From the NCBI RefSeq assembly GCF_014295035.1, contig NZ_CP060404.1, forward strand, positions 6,922,501 through 6,986,500: a DNA stretch of 64,000 nt. The letters run 5' to 3'. This document shows positions 42,732 to 52,595 of the stretch, in pieces. Source of the DNA: Streptomyces buecherae (GTDB lineage Bacteria > Actinomycetota > Actinomycetes > Streptomycetales > Streptomycetaceae). Both the position numbers and the translations under genes were made by a program. Every line of letters begins with the position of its first letter. Position 1 is the first letter of the stretch. Below the pieces are notes generated by a model that was not told the origin of the DNA, did not search any database, and saw only the letters and a list, made by a program, of their open reading frames with translations.

Positions 42732-43643
42732 ATGACCGTCGAGCGCACCCTCAGGTCGGTCACGACCGCCCAGCCGTCGCGCGCCCGCTCCACCGTGGGC
42801 GCGGCCACCCTCGCGACCGCGATCGCCGTGCTGGTCGCCGGCGCCCCGCAGGCCGCGGCCAGCGAGTCCCCGGCGGCGCCCAAGGCCCCCGCGGCCACCG
42901 CCGTCAACGCGGCCCGCGCCGCGACCACCGCGCCGAGCACCCTCGACAGCCTTGCCCGGTTCTTCGCCCGGGACGGCGCCGTCGCCAGGGCGAAGGCGCA
43001 GCCGCGGATCGAGGGGGCGACGGTGCCCGTCTACACCCTGGCGCCGGGCTTCGTCGCCGACGCCTCGGGCGCCGACCGCGCGCCCATCGCCAAGCTGGAC
43101 TTCCTGGCCAGCAAGGCGCTGTCGGCGGACGGCCAGGTCGCCTCGGTGTGGACCGCGCACACCGGCGGCTCCTGGAAGGTGGTCAACATCGCCACCGGCG
43201 GGGACGAGACGTACTACGTGGCCAAGGGCGCGAAGAAGCTCGCCGGCGGCACCGTCTTCCGCGAGCCGCAGATCGACGCCTGGTACGTCCAGCGCGGGGC
43301 CCGCGTGCTGCCCCTCGACGCCGACGCCGAGCGGGCCGTCGGCGCGCGCGGCACGACCGTGGACGCCTACCGCGAGCGCGTCCACAAGGCGTACGCGGAC
43401 AAGCTCCCCGGCTCCCAGTACGCCAAGAAGGGCGAAGCCGGCGGCTACGGCCCGCGGTCCGACGCCGCGCCGCCGACCGACGCGCGACCCGCCGACGGCG
43501 CGCGGGACGCCGTCCAGCACAGCGCCACCGCGTCCGCCGGCGACGAGGGCCTGCTGACCGCCACCTCCGCGCTCACCGCGCTGGCGGCGCTCGTCGCCCT
43601 CGGCCTGTCCGGCGCGGTGGCCCTGCGGCTGCGCCGGCGCTAG
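42732..43643 (+). CDS. Cell-surface protein with C-terminal membrane anchor, partner of the protease
   Basis: A 303-residue protein I do not recognise by family. It has an N-terminal signal peptide (VGAATLATAIAVLVAGAPQAAA), an extracellular region (about 45-265) with a compact beta-rich part (TVPVYTLAPGFVADAS to REPQIDAWYVQRGARVLPLD), a Gly/Asp/Pro-rich stalk, and a C-terminal hydrophobic helix (LTALAALVALGLSGAVALRLRRR), giving a type I surface anchor with a basic stop-transfer end. GTGAGGT precedes ATG 42732, only 4 bases after the protease stop. It may be the protease's substrate, inhibitor or docking partner. Confidence 0.75.
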   Translation: MTVERTLRSVTTAQPSRARSTVGAATLATAIAVLVAGAPQAAASESPAAPKAPAATAVNAARAATTAPSTLDSLARFFARDGAVARAKAQPRIEGATVPVYTLAPGFVADASGADRAPIAKLDFLASKALSADGQVASVWTAHTGGSWKVVNIATGGDETYYVAKGAKKLAGGTVFREPQIDAWYVQRGARVLPLDADAERAVGARGTTVDAYRERVHKAYADKLPGSQYAKKGEAGGYGPRSDAAPPTDARPADGARDAVQHSATASAGDEGLLTATSALTALAALVALGLSGAVALRLRRR

Positions 43644-43733
43644 CGCGCCCGGCGCACCACGCCGAGGCGTACGCCGCTCCTGCGCGCCGGGTCCGCCCCG
43701 TGCCGTACGCCGCCTCGTCGCGGCGCGCCGCCC

Positions 43734-43773
43734 GCCGTGCCGCACCGGTCCCACCGGACCGGTGCGGCACGGC
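43734..43773 (+). terminator. Terminator of the protease operon
   Basis: A perfect 18-bp stem (43734-43751 with 43756-43773) and 4-base loop; the tightest hairpin in the window. Confidence 0.88.
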
Positions 43774-43913
43774 TTCGCCGTCGGCGGGCTCGCGACCGGC
43801 GCCGGGGCGTGCGCCCCGGTGACGCGGGCGGCGCGCGGCGCGCGAACCGGCGGCCAAAGGCCGTCCTGGGGTGGCCGGCGCCCGGCCCGAACCGGCGCCG
43901 CACCGAGGACGGA

Positions 43914-43936
43914 CTGTCACTGCCCGCCAGTAGGGT
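43914..43936 (+). promoter_or_regulatory. PafBC/RecA-independent damage-type promoter of uvrC
   Basis: CTGTCACTG (43914-43922), 8 bases, TAGGGT (43931-43936), then 7 bases to ATG 43944. Seven of nine bases match TTGTCAGTG, with a perfect TANNNT and the same start spacing as polA. Confidence 0.6.
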
Positions 43937-43943
43937 GGTGACC

Positions 43944-46064
43944 ATGGCCGACCCCAGCAGCTACCGACCCAAGCCGGGACAGATCCCCGACTCGCCCGGG
44001 GTCTACAAGTTCCGGGACCAGCACGCGCGCGTGATCTACGTCGGCAAGGCGAAGAGCCTGCGCCCGCGGCTGTCCTCGTACTTCCAGGACCTGGCGAACC
44101 TCCATCCGCGCACCCGCACCATGGTCACGACGGCCGCCTCCGTCGAGTGGACCGTGGTCTCCACCGAGGTGGAGGCGCTCCAGCTGGAGTACGCGTGGAT
44201 CAAGGAGTTCGACCCCCGGTTCAACGTCAAGTACCGCGACGACAAGAGCTATCCGTCGCTGGCCGTGACGTTGAACGAGGAGTTCCCCCGGGTGCAGGTG
44301 ATGCGCGGCCCCAGGCGCAAGGGCGTGCGCTACTTCGGTCCGTACGGGCACGCGTGGGCGATCCGCGAGACCGTGGACCTGATGCTGCGGGTCTTCCCCG
44401 TGCGGACCTGCTCCGCCGGGGTGTTCAAGCGCTCGGCCCAGATCGGCCGGCCCTGCCTGCTGGGGTACATCGGCAAGTGCTCCGCCCCCTGCGTGGGCCG
44501 GGTGAACGCCGAGGAACACCGGGCGCTGGCCGAGGAGTTCTGCGACTTCATGGCCGGCCGCACCGGCGCCTACATCCGCCGCCTGGAGACGCGCATGCGC
44601 GAGGCGTCCGAGGAGATGGAGTACGAGAAGGCGGCCCGACTGCGGGACGACATCGAGGCGCTCAAGCGCGCGATGGAGAAGAACGCCGTCGTCCTCACCG
44701 ACGCCACCGACGCCGACCTGATGGCGGTCGCCGAGGACGAGTTGGAGGCCGCCGTGCAGATCTTCCACGTGCGCGGCGGGCGCGTGCGCGGCCAGCGCGG
44801 CTGGGTCACCGACAAGGTCGAGGCCGTCGACACCGCGGGCCTGGTGGCGCACGCGCTCCAGCAGTTGTACGGCGAGGAGAGCGGCGACGCGGTGCCCAAG
44901 GAGGTGCTGGTCCCGGTGCTGCCCGAGGACACCGCCGCGCTCAACCAGTGGCTCACCGACCGCCGCGGCGCCGCCGTGTCCCTGCGCATACCCCAGCGCG
45001 GCGACAAGAAGGACCTCATGGCGACCGTCGCCAGGAACGCCGAGCACGCCCTGGTGCTGCACAAGACCAAGCGCGCCTCCGACCTGACCACCCGCTCCCG
45101 GGCCCTGGAGGAGATCGCCGACGCGCTCGGCCTGGACACCGCGCCGCTGCGGGTCGAGTGCTTCGACATCTCCCACCTACAGGGCGACGACGTGGTCGCC
45201 TCCATGGTGGTCTTCGAGGACGGCCTGCCGCGCAAGAGCGAGTACCGGCGCTTCCAGATCAAGTCCTTCGCCGGCCAGGACGACGTCCGCTCGATGCACG
45301 AGGTGATCAGCCGCCGCTTCCGCCGCTATCTCCAGGAGAAGCAGAAGACCGGCGAGTGGGACCTCGCCGAGGCGGGCGACACGCCCGACGGCCCGGACAC
45401 TGTGGAGGTTCCGGACGCCCCGGGCGCTCCGGGCCAGGTGAGCGTCGAGGAGCTGACCCCCGCCGGCGTGGTCGCCTCGGGCTCGGTGGCCGACTCCGGC
45501 CGCGACGAGGACGGCAGGCCGCGCCGCTTCGCCTACCCGCCGCAGCTCGTGGTCGTGGACGGCGGGCAGCCGCAGGTGGCCGCCGCCCAGCGGGCCCTGG
45601 ACGACCTGGGCATCGACGACGTCGCCGTGTGCGGACTGGCCAAGCGGCTGGAGGAGGTCTGGCTGCCGGGCGAGGACGACCCGGTCGTGCTGCCCCGCAG
45701 CAGCGAGGGGCTGTACCTGCTCCAGCGGGTGCGCGACGAGGCGCACCGGTTCGCCATCCGCTACCAGCGCACCAAGCGCGCGGCGAGCTTCCGGGCCGGA
45801 CCGCTGGACGCGGTGGCAGGCTTGGGGGAGACCCGCAAGCGTGCCCTGCTGAAGCACTTCGGGTCGGTCAAGCGGCTGCGCGCCGCCACGGTCGACCAGC
45901 TCTGCGAGGTGCCCGGCATCGGTCGCAAGACCGCCGAGACCGTCGCCGCGGCCCTGGCACAGGCGGCTCCGGCCGCCCCGGCGGTGAACACCGCCACGGG
46001 AGAGATCATTGAAGATGACGCCGCACCCACGGCGGCGGCATCGGAACGGGGGGACACGGCATGA
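43944..46064 (+). CDS. uvrC: Excinuclease ABC subunit C
   Basis: A 706-residue UvrC that makes both incisions in nucleotide excision repair. The N-terminal GIY-YIG nuclease domain (GVYKFRDQHARVIYVGKAKSLRPRL) makes the 3' cut, the UVR motif (about 210-240, EMEYEKAARLRDDIEAL) binds UvrB, the RNase-H-like domain (CFDISHLQGDDVVASMVVF) makes the 5' cut, and tandem helix-hairpin-helix motifs (GLGETRKRALLKHFGS, VPGIGRKTAETVAAAL) bind DNA. A Pro/Asp/Gly-rich insert near 480-520 interrupts the RNase-H region. It starts a four-gene operon: its TGA overlaps the rapZ ATG. Confidence 0.97.
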   Translation: MADPSSYRPKPGQIPDSPGVYKFRDQHARVIYVGKAKSLRPRLSSYFQDLANLHPRTRTMVTTAASVEWTVVSTEVEALQLEYAWIKEFDPRFNVKYRDDKSYPSLAVTLNEEFPRVQVMRGPRRKGVRYFGPYGHAWAIRETVDLMLRVFPVRTCSAGVFKRSAQIGRPCLLGYIGKCSAPCVGRVNAEEHRALAEEFCDFMAGRTGAYIRRLETRMREASEEMEYEKAARLRDDIEALKRAMEKNAVVLTDATDADLMAVAEDELEAAVQIFHVRGGRVRGQRGWVTDKVEAVDTAGLVAHALQQLYGEESGDAVPKEVLVPVLPEDTAALNQWLTDRRGAAVSLRIPQRGDKKDLMATVARNAEHALVLHKTKRASDLTTRSRALEEIADALGLDTAPLRVECFDISHLQGDDVVASMVVFEDGLPRKSEYRRFQIKSFAGQDDVRSMHEVISRRFRRYLQEKQKTGEWDLAEAGDTPDGPDTVEVPDAPGAPGQVSVEELTPAGVVASGSVADSGRDEDGRPRRFAYPPQLVVVDGGQPQVAAAQRALDDLGIDDVAVCGLAKRLEEVWLPGEDDPVVLPRSSEGLYLLQRVRDEAHRFAIRYQRTKRAASFRAGPLDAVAGLGETRKRALLKHFGSVKRLRAATVDQLCEVPGIGRKTAETVAAALAQAAPAAPAVNTATGEIIEDDAAPTAAASERGDTA

Positions 46065-46990
46065 ACGCGATCGATGGAGATGAAGCACAGGTGAGTACGG
46101 GCATCACGGGCGAGGCCGCCGAACCGGTGGCCATCCCCGAGCTGGTGATCATCTCTGGCATGTCGGGCGCCGGCCGCAGCACGGCCGCCAAGTGCCTGGA
46201 GGACCTCGGCTGGTTCGTGGTCGACAACCTGCCGCCCGCCCTGATCCCCACCATGGTGGATCTCGGCGCGCGCTCGCAGGGCAACGTCGCGCGGATCGCC
46301 GTCGTCGTCGACGTGCGGGGCCGCCGCTTCTTCGACAACCTGCGCGAGTCGCTGGCCGACCTGGAGGCCAAGCACGTCAAGCGCCGCGTGCTGTTCCTGG
46401 AGGCGTCCGACGACGCCCTGGTGCGGCGCTTCGAGTCGGTGCGCCGACCGCACCCCCTCCAGGGCGACGGCCGCATCGTCGACGGCATCGCCGCCGAGCG
46501 CGACCTGCTGCGCGAGCTGCGCGGCGACGCCGACCTGGTGATCGACACCTCCAGCCTCAACGTGCACGAGCTGCGGGCCAAGATGGACGCCCAGTTCGCC
46601 GGCGACGAGGAGCCGGAGCTGCGGGCCACGGTCATGTCCTTCGGCTACAAGTACGGGCTGCCCGTCGACGCCGACCTGGTGGTGGACTGCCGCTTCCTGC
46701 CCAACCCGCACTGGGTCCCCGAGCTGCGCCCCTTCACCGGCCTCAACGAGGAGGTCTCCGGCTACGTCTTCAACCAGCCGGGCGCCAAGGAGTTCCTCGA
46801 CCGGTACGCGGAGCTGCTCCAGCTCATCGCGGCCGGATACCGCCGCGAGGGCAAGCGGTACGTGACCATCGCCGTCGGCTGCACCGGCGGCAAGCACCGC
46901 AGCGTGGCCATGTCGGAGAAGCTGGCGACCCGGCTGGCCGCCGAGGGAGTGGAGACCGTGATCGTGCACCGGGACATGGGGCGCGAGTGA
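46061..46990 (+). CDS. rapZ: RapZ-family nucleotide-binding protein
   Basis: A 309-residue RapZ (formerly YvcJ). The N-terminal P-loop is GMSGAGRST (33-41), with EDLGWFVVDNLPP after it. The C-terminal domain holds FGYKYGLPVDADLVVDCRFLPNPHWVPELRPFTG and the phosphate-binding VAVGCTGGKHRSVAMSE type block (here AVGCTGGKHRSVAMS). In E. coli RapZ adapts a small RNA for decay; in actinobacteria the role is linked only by its constant neighbourhood with YvcK and WhiA. ATG 46061 overlaps uvrC by four bases (ATGA), and its own stop overlaps the next start (GTGA). Confidence 0.95.
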   Translation: MNAIDGDEAQVSTGITGEAAEPVAIPELVIISGMSGAGRSTAAKCLEDLGWFVVDNLPPALIPTMVDLGARSQGNVARIAVVVDVRGRRFFDNLRESLADLEAKHVKRRVLFLEASDDALVRRFESVRRPHPLQGDGRIVDGIAAERDLLRELRGDADLVIDTSSLNVHELRAKMDAQFAGDEEPELRATVMSFGYKYGLPVDADLVVDCRFLPNPHWVPELRPFTGLNEEVSGYVFNQPGAKEFLDRYAELLQLIAAGYRREGKRYVTIAVGCTGGKHRSVAMSEKLATRLAAEGVETVIVHRDMGRE

Positions 46991-48033
46991 CCGTCCGCTC
47001 CCGACGGTTCCGGCGCCTGGTCGGAGCCCGTACCAACCGGGGCACGCAGCCCAAGGTCGTCGCGCTCGGCGGCGGCCGGGGGCTGTCCGCCTCTCTCGCG
47101 GCGCTGCGCCGCATCACCGGCGACCTCACCGCCGTCGTCACCGTCGCCGACGACGGCGGCTCCAGCGGCCGGCTGCGCGACGAGCTCGGCGTGCTGCCCC
47201 CCGGCGACCTGCGCAAGGCGCTGGCCGCGCTGTGCGGCGACGACGACTGGGGCCAAACCTGGGCCCGGGTGATCCAGCACCGGTTCGCCAGCGAGGGCGA
47301 GCTGCACGGGCACGCGGTGGGCAACCTGCTCATCGTGGCCCTGTGGGAACAGCTCGGCGACCACGTCAAGGCCCTGGAGTGGGTGGGCCGGCTGCTGGGC
47401 GCGCACGGCCGGGTGCTGCCGATGTCGGCCGTACCGTTGGAGCTCCAGGCGCTGGTGCGCGGGCACGACCCGGGGCGGCCCGAGGAGATCAGCACCGTGC
47501 GCGGGCAGGCCACCGTGGCCCTCACACCCGGCGAGGTGCAGTCGGTGCACCTGGTGCCGAACGACCCGCCGGCCGTGCCGGAGGCGGTCAGCGCGGTGCT
47601 CGACGCCGACTGGGTCGTCCTCGGCCCCGGCTCCTGGTTCTCCTCGGTGATACCGCACCTGCTGGTGCCGGAACTGCTGGAGGCGCTGATCGAGACGAAG
47701 GCCCGACGGGTCCTCTCGTTGAACCTCGCGCCACAACCCGGTGAAACCGACGGCTTCTCTCCGCAGCGTCATTTGGAGGTTTTGGCCCGACACGCCCCTA
47801 AACTCGCCCTGGACGTGGTGCTGGCCGACGAGGCTGCCGTGCCCGATCGAGACACCCTCCGAGAGGCCGCGGCGCGGCTCGGCGGCACGGTCGAGCTGGC
47901 GCCGGTGGCCGTGCCTGGAAGCTGTTCCCAGCCCGAGGCTGGGGAAGGCTTGGCCAGGCACGACCCCGAGCTGTTGGCCGCCGCGTATGACCGTATTTTT
48001 CGGATGCATGGAAGGATCGGCCCATGGCGATGA
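46987..48033 (+). CDS. yvcK: YvcK/CofD-like gluconeogenesis factor
   Basis: A 348-residue protein of the CofD/YvcK family. The nucleotide-binding glycine loop is ALGGGRGLSASLAAL (26-40), followed by AVVTVADDGGSSGRLRDELGVLPPGDLRKALAAL, the diagnostic block. In Bacillus and mycobacteria YvcK homologues bind UDP-sugars and are needed for normal cell-wall growth on gluconeogenic carbon. GTG 46987 overlaps rapZ (GTGA), and its 3' end overlaps whiA by 10 bases, so expression is coupled. The 3' part of the gene also contains GACAC at 47851-47855, a motif associated with WhiA binding, about 170 bases before the whiA start. Confidence 0.95.
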   Translation: MTVRSRRFRRLVGARTNRGTQPKVVALGGGRGLSASLAALRRITGDLTAVVTVADDGGSSGRLRDELGVLPPGDLRKALAALCGDDDWGQTWARVIQHRFASEGELHGHAVGNLLIVALWEQLGDHVKALEWVGRLLGAHGRVLPMSAVPLELQALVRGHDPGRPEEISTVRGQATVALTPGEVQSVHLVPNDPPAVPEAVSAVLDADWVVLGPGSWFSSVIPHLLVPELLEALIETKARRVLSLNLAPQPGETDGFSPQRHLEVLARHAPKLALDVVLADEAAVPDRDTLREAAARLGGTVELAPVAVPGSCSQPEAGEGLARHDPELLAAAYDRIFRMHGRIGPWR

Positions 48034-49022
48034 CGGCTGCGGTGAAGGATGAGATTTCCCGGCTTCCCGTCACCCGGACGTGCTGCCGCAAAGCGGAGGT
48101 CTCCTCGATCCTGCGCTTCGCCGGCGGGCTGCACCTGGTCAGCGGGCGGATCGTGATCGAAGCCGAACTCGATACCGGCATCGCGGCCAGGCGGCTGCGC
48201 AAGGACATCCTCGAAATCTTCGGGCACGCCTCCGACCTGGTGGTGATGGCGCCGGGCGGGCTGCGCAGAGGCAGCAGGTACGTGGTGCGGGTGGTGGCGG
48301 GCGGCGACCAGCTCGCGCGACAGACCGGGCTGGTCGACGGCCGCGGCCGTCCGATCCGCGGCCTGCCCCCGCAGGTGGTCTCCGGCGCGACCTGCGATGC
48401 CGAGGCGGCCTGGCGCGGCGCGTTCCTGGCCCACGGCTCGCTCACCGAGCCCGGCCGCTCGTCCTCGCTCGAGGTGACGTGCCCCGGACCGGAGGCCGCC
48501 CTCGCGCTGGTCGGCGCGGCGCGCCGACTGCAGATCGCCAGCAAGGCGCGCGAGGTGCGCGGCGTTGACCGGGTCGTCGTCCGGGACGGGGACGCGATCG
48601 GCGCGCTGTTGACGCGGCTGGGCGCGCACGAGTCGGTGCTGGCCTGGGAGGAGCGCCGGATGCGGCGCGAGGTGCGGGCCACCGCCAACCGGCTCGCCAA
48701 CTTCGACGACGCCAACCTGCGCCGCTCCGCCCGTGCGGCCGTGGCCGCGGGCGCCCGGGTGCAGCGCGCCCTGGAGATCCTGGGCGAGGAGGTGCCCGAG
48801 CACCTGGCCGCGGCCGGCCGGCTGCGCATGGAGCACAAGCAGGCGTCCCTGGAGGAGTTGGGCGCCCTCGCCGACCCGCCGCTGACCAAGGACGCGGTGG
48901 CCGGTCGGATCAGACGGCTGCTGGCCATGGCGGACAAGCGTGCCCAGGATCTGGGCATCCCGGGCACCGAGTCCAACCTGGCCGACCTGGGCGAGGAGAT
49001 GGTGGAAGGCGCCGTCGGCTGA
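48024..49022 (+). CDS. whiA: Sporulation regulator WhiA
   Basis: A 332-residue WhiA. The N-terminal part is a degenerate LAGLIDADG homing-endonuclease fold (RKAEVSSILRFAGGLHL and RGAFLAHGSLTEPGRSSSLEV, where the acidic catalytic residues are missing). The C-terminal HTH domain (NFDDANLRRSARAAVAAGARVQRALE, SLEELGALADPPLTKDAVAGRIRRLLAMAD) binds DNA together with the Whi regulator WhiB to drive division septation during sporulation. ATG 48024 lies inside the end of yvcK (10-base overlap), so translation is coupled. In S. coelicolor an internal promoter in the upstream gene boosts whiA; a comparable site is plausible here. Confidence 0.97.
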   Translation: MAMTAAVKDEISRLPVTRTCCRKAEVSSILRFAGGLHLVSGRIVIEAELDTGIAARRLRKDILEIFGHASDLVVMAPGGLRRGSRYVVRVVAGGDQLARQTGLVDGRGRPIRGLPPQVVSGATCDAEAAWRGAFLAHGSLTEPGRSSSLEVTCPGPEAALALVGAARRLQIASKAREVRGVDRVVVRDGDAIGALLTRLGAHESVLAWEERRMRREVRATANRLANFDDANLRRSARAAVAAGARVQRALEILGEEVPEHLAAAGRLRMEHKQASLEELGALADPPLTKDAVAGRIRRLLAMADKRAQDLGIPGTESNLADLGEEMVEGAVG

Positions 49023-49365
49023 CCGCCGCGCCGCGCCGGCCGACGCGCGCCGCCCGACGCGCGCGGGCCGTGCCCACCCGCCGGCGTGACGGCCCTGGCC
49101 GGGGGCGCGCCGAGGGTGTGCCGGGGGTCGTGACCGGGTACCCGAGAGGCCCGGCGGCCCGGGCTCTGCCGGGCGCGCGCGAAGGCCCGTTCGGCCGCTT
49201 CCCACAAGGGCTGGAGCGGCCTCGCGGGCCCTTGGTGGCGGCGCCTGTCCGGCCCCGGTCAAATGTCACGTACGGGTCGCGTACGCGGTAGGGTCGAGGG
49301 CGGTCGGGGACATCCCATACAGCTCGCCGGCGTCCAGACCGGCACACCAACGAGGAGATCGGTTC
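49023..49365. other. Intergenic between whiA and gap
   Basis: 343 bases, very GC-rich in the first 200, with several overlapping GC hairpins but no single dominant terminator. The gap promoter region occupies the last 100 bases. No coding sequence is recognised. Confidence 0.5.
49264..49294 (+). promoter_or_regulatory. Candidate gap promoter
   Basis: TGTCAC (49264-49269), 19 bases, TAGGGT (49289-49294), about 70 bases before GTG 49366. The -10 is good, the -35 weak and the spacing long. Confidence 0.35.
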
Positions 49366-50370
<1,005 letters not shown>

Positions 50371-50568
50371 GATTCCCCAGCCGCACTGCCCGGCGCGCCC
50401 CCGCGATCACGGTGGGGGCGGGCCGAGGGCACGGGGGCGCGGGGTGGTGTCCCCGGCCACCGGGTCACCGAGATGTGTTGCGGACAGGGCTCGGGAGACG
50501 CGACGGCGCGTCGTCCGGGCCCTGTCCCATGCAGGCCCACCGTGGAGACTCAAGGAGTCCAGGAAGCA

Positions 50569-51780
50569 ATGAAGACGATCGACGACCTCAGCAAGGACGG
50601 CCTGGCGGGCAAGCGGGTGTTCGTCCGCGCCGACCTCAACGTGCCGCTTGAGGGCGCCACCATCACCGACGACGGCCGTATCCGGGCCGTCGCCCCCACG
50701 ATCGCCAGGCTCGCCGACGCCGGCGCCAAGGTGATCGTCGCCTCGCACCTCGGCCGCCCGGCCGGCGCGCCGGACGAGCGGTACTCGCTCGCCCCGGTCG
50801 CGACCCGGCTCGGCGAGCTGCTCGGCAAGGACGTCGCGTTCGCCACCGACACCGTGGGGGACAGCGCGAAGGCCACCGTCGCCGCTCTGGGCGACGGCGA
50901 GGTCACGCTGCTGGAGAACCTCCGCTTCAACGCCGGTGAGACGAGCAAGGACGAGGCCGAGCGGGCCGCCTTCGCCGACCAGCTCGCCGCGCTCGCCGAC
51001 CTGTACGTCGGCGACGGTTTCGGCGCGGTGCACCGCAAGCACGCCTCGGTCTACGACCTGCCGGCCAAGCTGCCGCACGCCGCCGGCGACCTGATCGCCA
51101 CCGAGGTCGGCGTGTTGCGGAAGCTCACCGACGACGTGCGGCGGCCGTACGCGGTCGTCCTCGGCGGCGCCAAGGTCTCCGACAAGCTCGGCGTCATCGA
51201 CCACCTCCTGGAGAAGGCCGACCGCATCCTCATCGGCGGCGGCATGGTCTACACCTTCCTCAAGGCGCAGGGCCACGAGGTCGGCTCCTCGCTGCTCCAG
51301 GAGGACCAGCTCCCGGCGGTCCGTGAGTACCTGGCGCGGGCCGAGGAGCGCGGCGTGGAGTTCGTGCTGCCGGTGGACGTGCTGGTCGCGCCCGCCTTCC
51401 CGGACCTCGCGACCAAGGCCGCCACCCACCCGGAGACGGTCGCGGCGGACGCCATGCCGGCCGGCAAGATGGGCCTGGACATCGGCCCGGAGACCCGCAA
51501 GTTGTACGCATCGAAGCTCGCCGACGCGGCCACCGTCTTCTGGAACGGGCCGATGGGCGTCTTCGAGCACCCCGACTACGCCGACGGCACCAAGGCCGTC
51601 GCCCAGGCGCTCCTCGACAGCTCGGCCTTCTCGGTGGTCGGCGGCGGAGACTCGGCCGCGGCCGTGCGCATCCTGGGCTTCGACGAGAACGCTTTCGGCC
51701 ACATTTCGACCGGTGGTGGCGCCAGCCTCGAGTACCTCGAAGGCAAGACGCTCCCCGGCCTCGCCGCACTGGAGGACTGA
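50569..51780 (+). CDS. pgk: Phosphoglycerate kinase
   Basis: A 403-residue enzyme making ATP and 3-phosphoglycerate from 1,3-bisphosphoglycerate. Signature RVFVRADLNVPLEG is at the N-terminus; substrate arginine region SHLGRPAG, hinge VLGGAKVSDKLGVI, nucleotide part GPMGVFEHPDYADGT and VGGGDSAAAVRILGF are standard. The open frame begins earlier, but ATG 50569, with AGGAAGC and AAGGAG upstream, opens with the usual MKTIDDL. It ends 5 bases before tpiA. Confidence 0.97.
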   Translation: MKTIDDLSKDGLAGKRVFVRADLNVPLEGATITDDGRIRAVAPTIARLADAGAKVIVASHLGRPAGAPDERYSLAPVATRLGELLGKDVAFATDTVGDSAKATVAALGDGEVTLLENLRFNAGETSKDEAERAAFADQLAALADLYVGDGFGAVHRKHASVYDLPAKLPHAAGDLIATEVGVLRKLTDDVRRPYAVVLGGAKVSDKLGVIDHLLEKADRILIGGGMVYTFLKAQGHEVGSSLLQEDQLPAVREYLARAEERGVEFVLPVDVLVAPAFPDLATKAATHPETVAADAMPAGKMGLDIGPETRKLYASKLADAATVFWNGPMGVFEHPDYADGTKAVAQALLDSSAFSVVGGGDSAAAVRILGFDENAFGHISTGGGASLEYLEGKTLPGLAALED

Positions 51781-51785
51781 ACACC

Positions 51786-52562
51786 GTGAGTGACCGCACC
51801 CCGCTGATGGCGGGCAACTGGAAGATGAACCTCAACCACCTCGAGGCCATCGCGCACGTCCAGAAGCTCGCCTTCGCGCTCGCCGACAAGGACTACGACA
51901 CCGTCGAGGTCGCCGTCCTGCCGCCCTTCACCGACCTGCGGTCGGTGCAGACGCTGGTCGACGGCGACAAGCTCAAGATCAAGTACGGCGCCCAGGACAT
52001 CTCGGCGCACGACTCCGGCGCGTACACCGGTGAGATCTCCGGCCCCATGCTCGCCAAGCTCAAGTGCACGTACGCGGCCGTCGGGCACTCCGAGCGCCGC
52101 CAGTACCACGGCGAGACCGACCAGGTCTGCAACGCCAAGGTCAAGGCCGCCTACAAGCACGGCATCACGCCGATCCTGTGCGTGGGCGAGGGCCTGGAGG
52201 TGCGTAAGGCCGGGCAGCACGTGCCGCACACGCTCGCGCAGGTGGACGCGGCGCTGGAGGACCTGCCGGCCGAGCAGGCCGAGTCCATCGTCATCGCCTA
52301 CGAGCCGGTTTGGGCGATCGGCACCGGCGAGGTGGCCACGCCCGAGGACGCGCAGGAGGTCTGCTCGGCCATCCGCAAGCGCCTGGCGGAGCTCTACCAC
52401 AAGGACCTCGCCGACAAGGTGCGCATCCAGTACGGCGGCTCGGTCAAGGCGGCCAACATTGCTGCGATCATGGCCAAGCCCGACGTGGACGGCGCGCTGA
52501 TCGGCGGCGCGGCGCTCGACGCGGACGAGTTCGTCAAGATCGTCCGCTTCCGCGACCAGTAG
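51786..52562 (+). CDS. tpiA: Triose-phosphate isomerase
   Basis: A 258-residue TIM-barrel enzyme interconverting dihydroxyacetone phosphate and glyceraldehyde 3-phosphate. Lys of the active site is in MAGNWKMNLNHLEA, the electrophilic His in AAVGHSERRQYHGET, the catalytic Glu in VIAYEPVWAIGTG, and the phosphate loop in IQYGGSVKAANIAAIM. GTG 51786 starts 5 bases after the pgk stop. Two terminator hairpins follow. Confidence 0.97.
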   Translation: MSDRTPLMAGNWKMNLNHLEAIAHVQKLAFALADKDYDTVEVAVLPPFTDLRSVQTLVDGDKLKIKYGAQDISAHDSGAYTGEISGPMLAKLKCTYAAVGHSERRQYHGETDQVCNAKVKAAYKHGITPILCVGEGLEVRKAGQHVPHTLAQVDAALEDLPAEQAESIVIAYEPVWAIGTGEVATPEDAQEVCSAIRKRLAELYHKDLADKVRIQYGGSVKAANIAAIMAKPDVDGALIGGAALDADEFVKIVRFRDQ

Positions 52563-52570
52563 CAGCTATG

Positions 52571-52591
52571 ACGACGGGGCTACCCCGTCGT
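52571..52591 (+). terminator. First terminator after tpiA
   Basis: ACGACGGGG-CTA-CCCCGTCGT: a 9-bp perfect stem with a 3-base loop, 9 bases after the tpiA stop. Confidence 0.7.
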
Positions 52592-52595
52592 ACCC

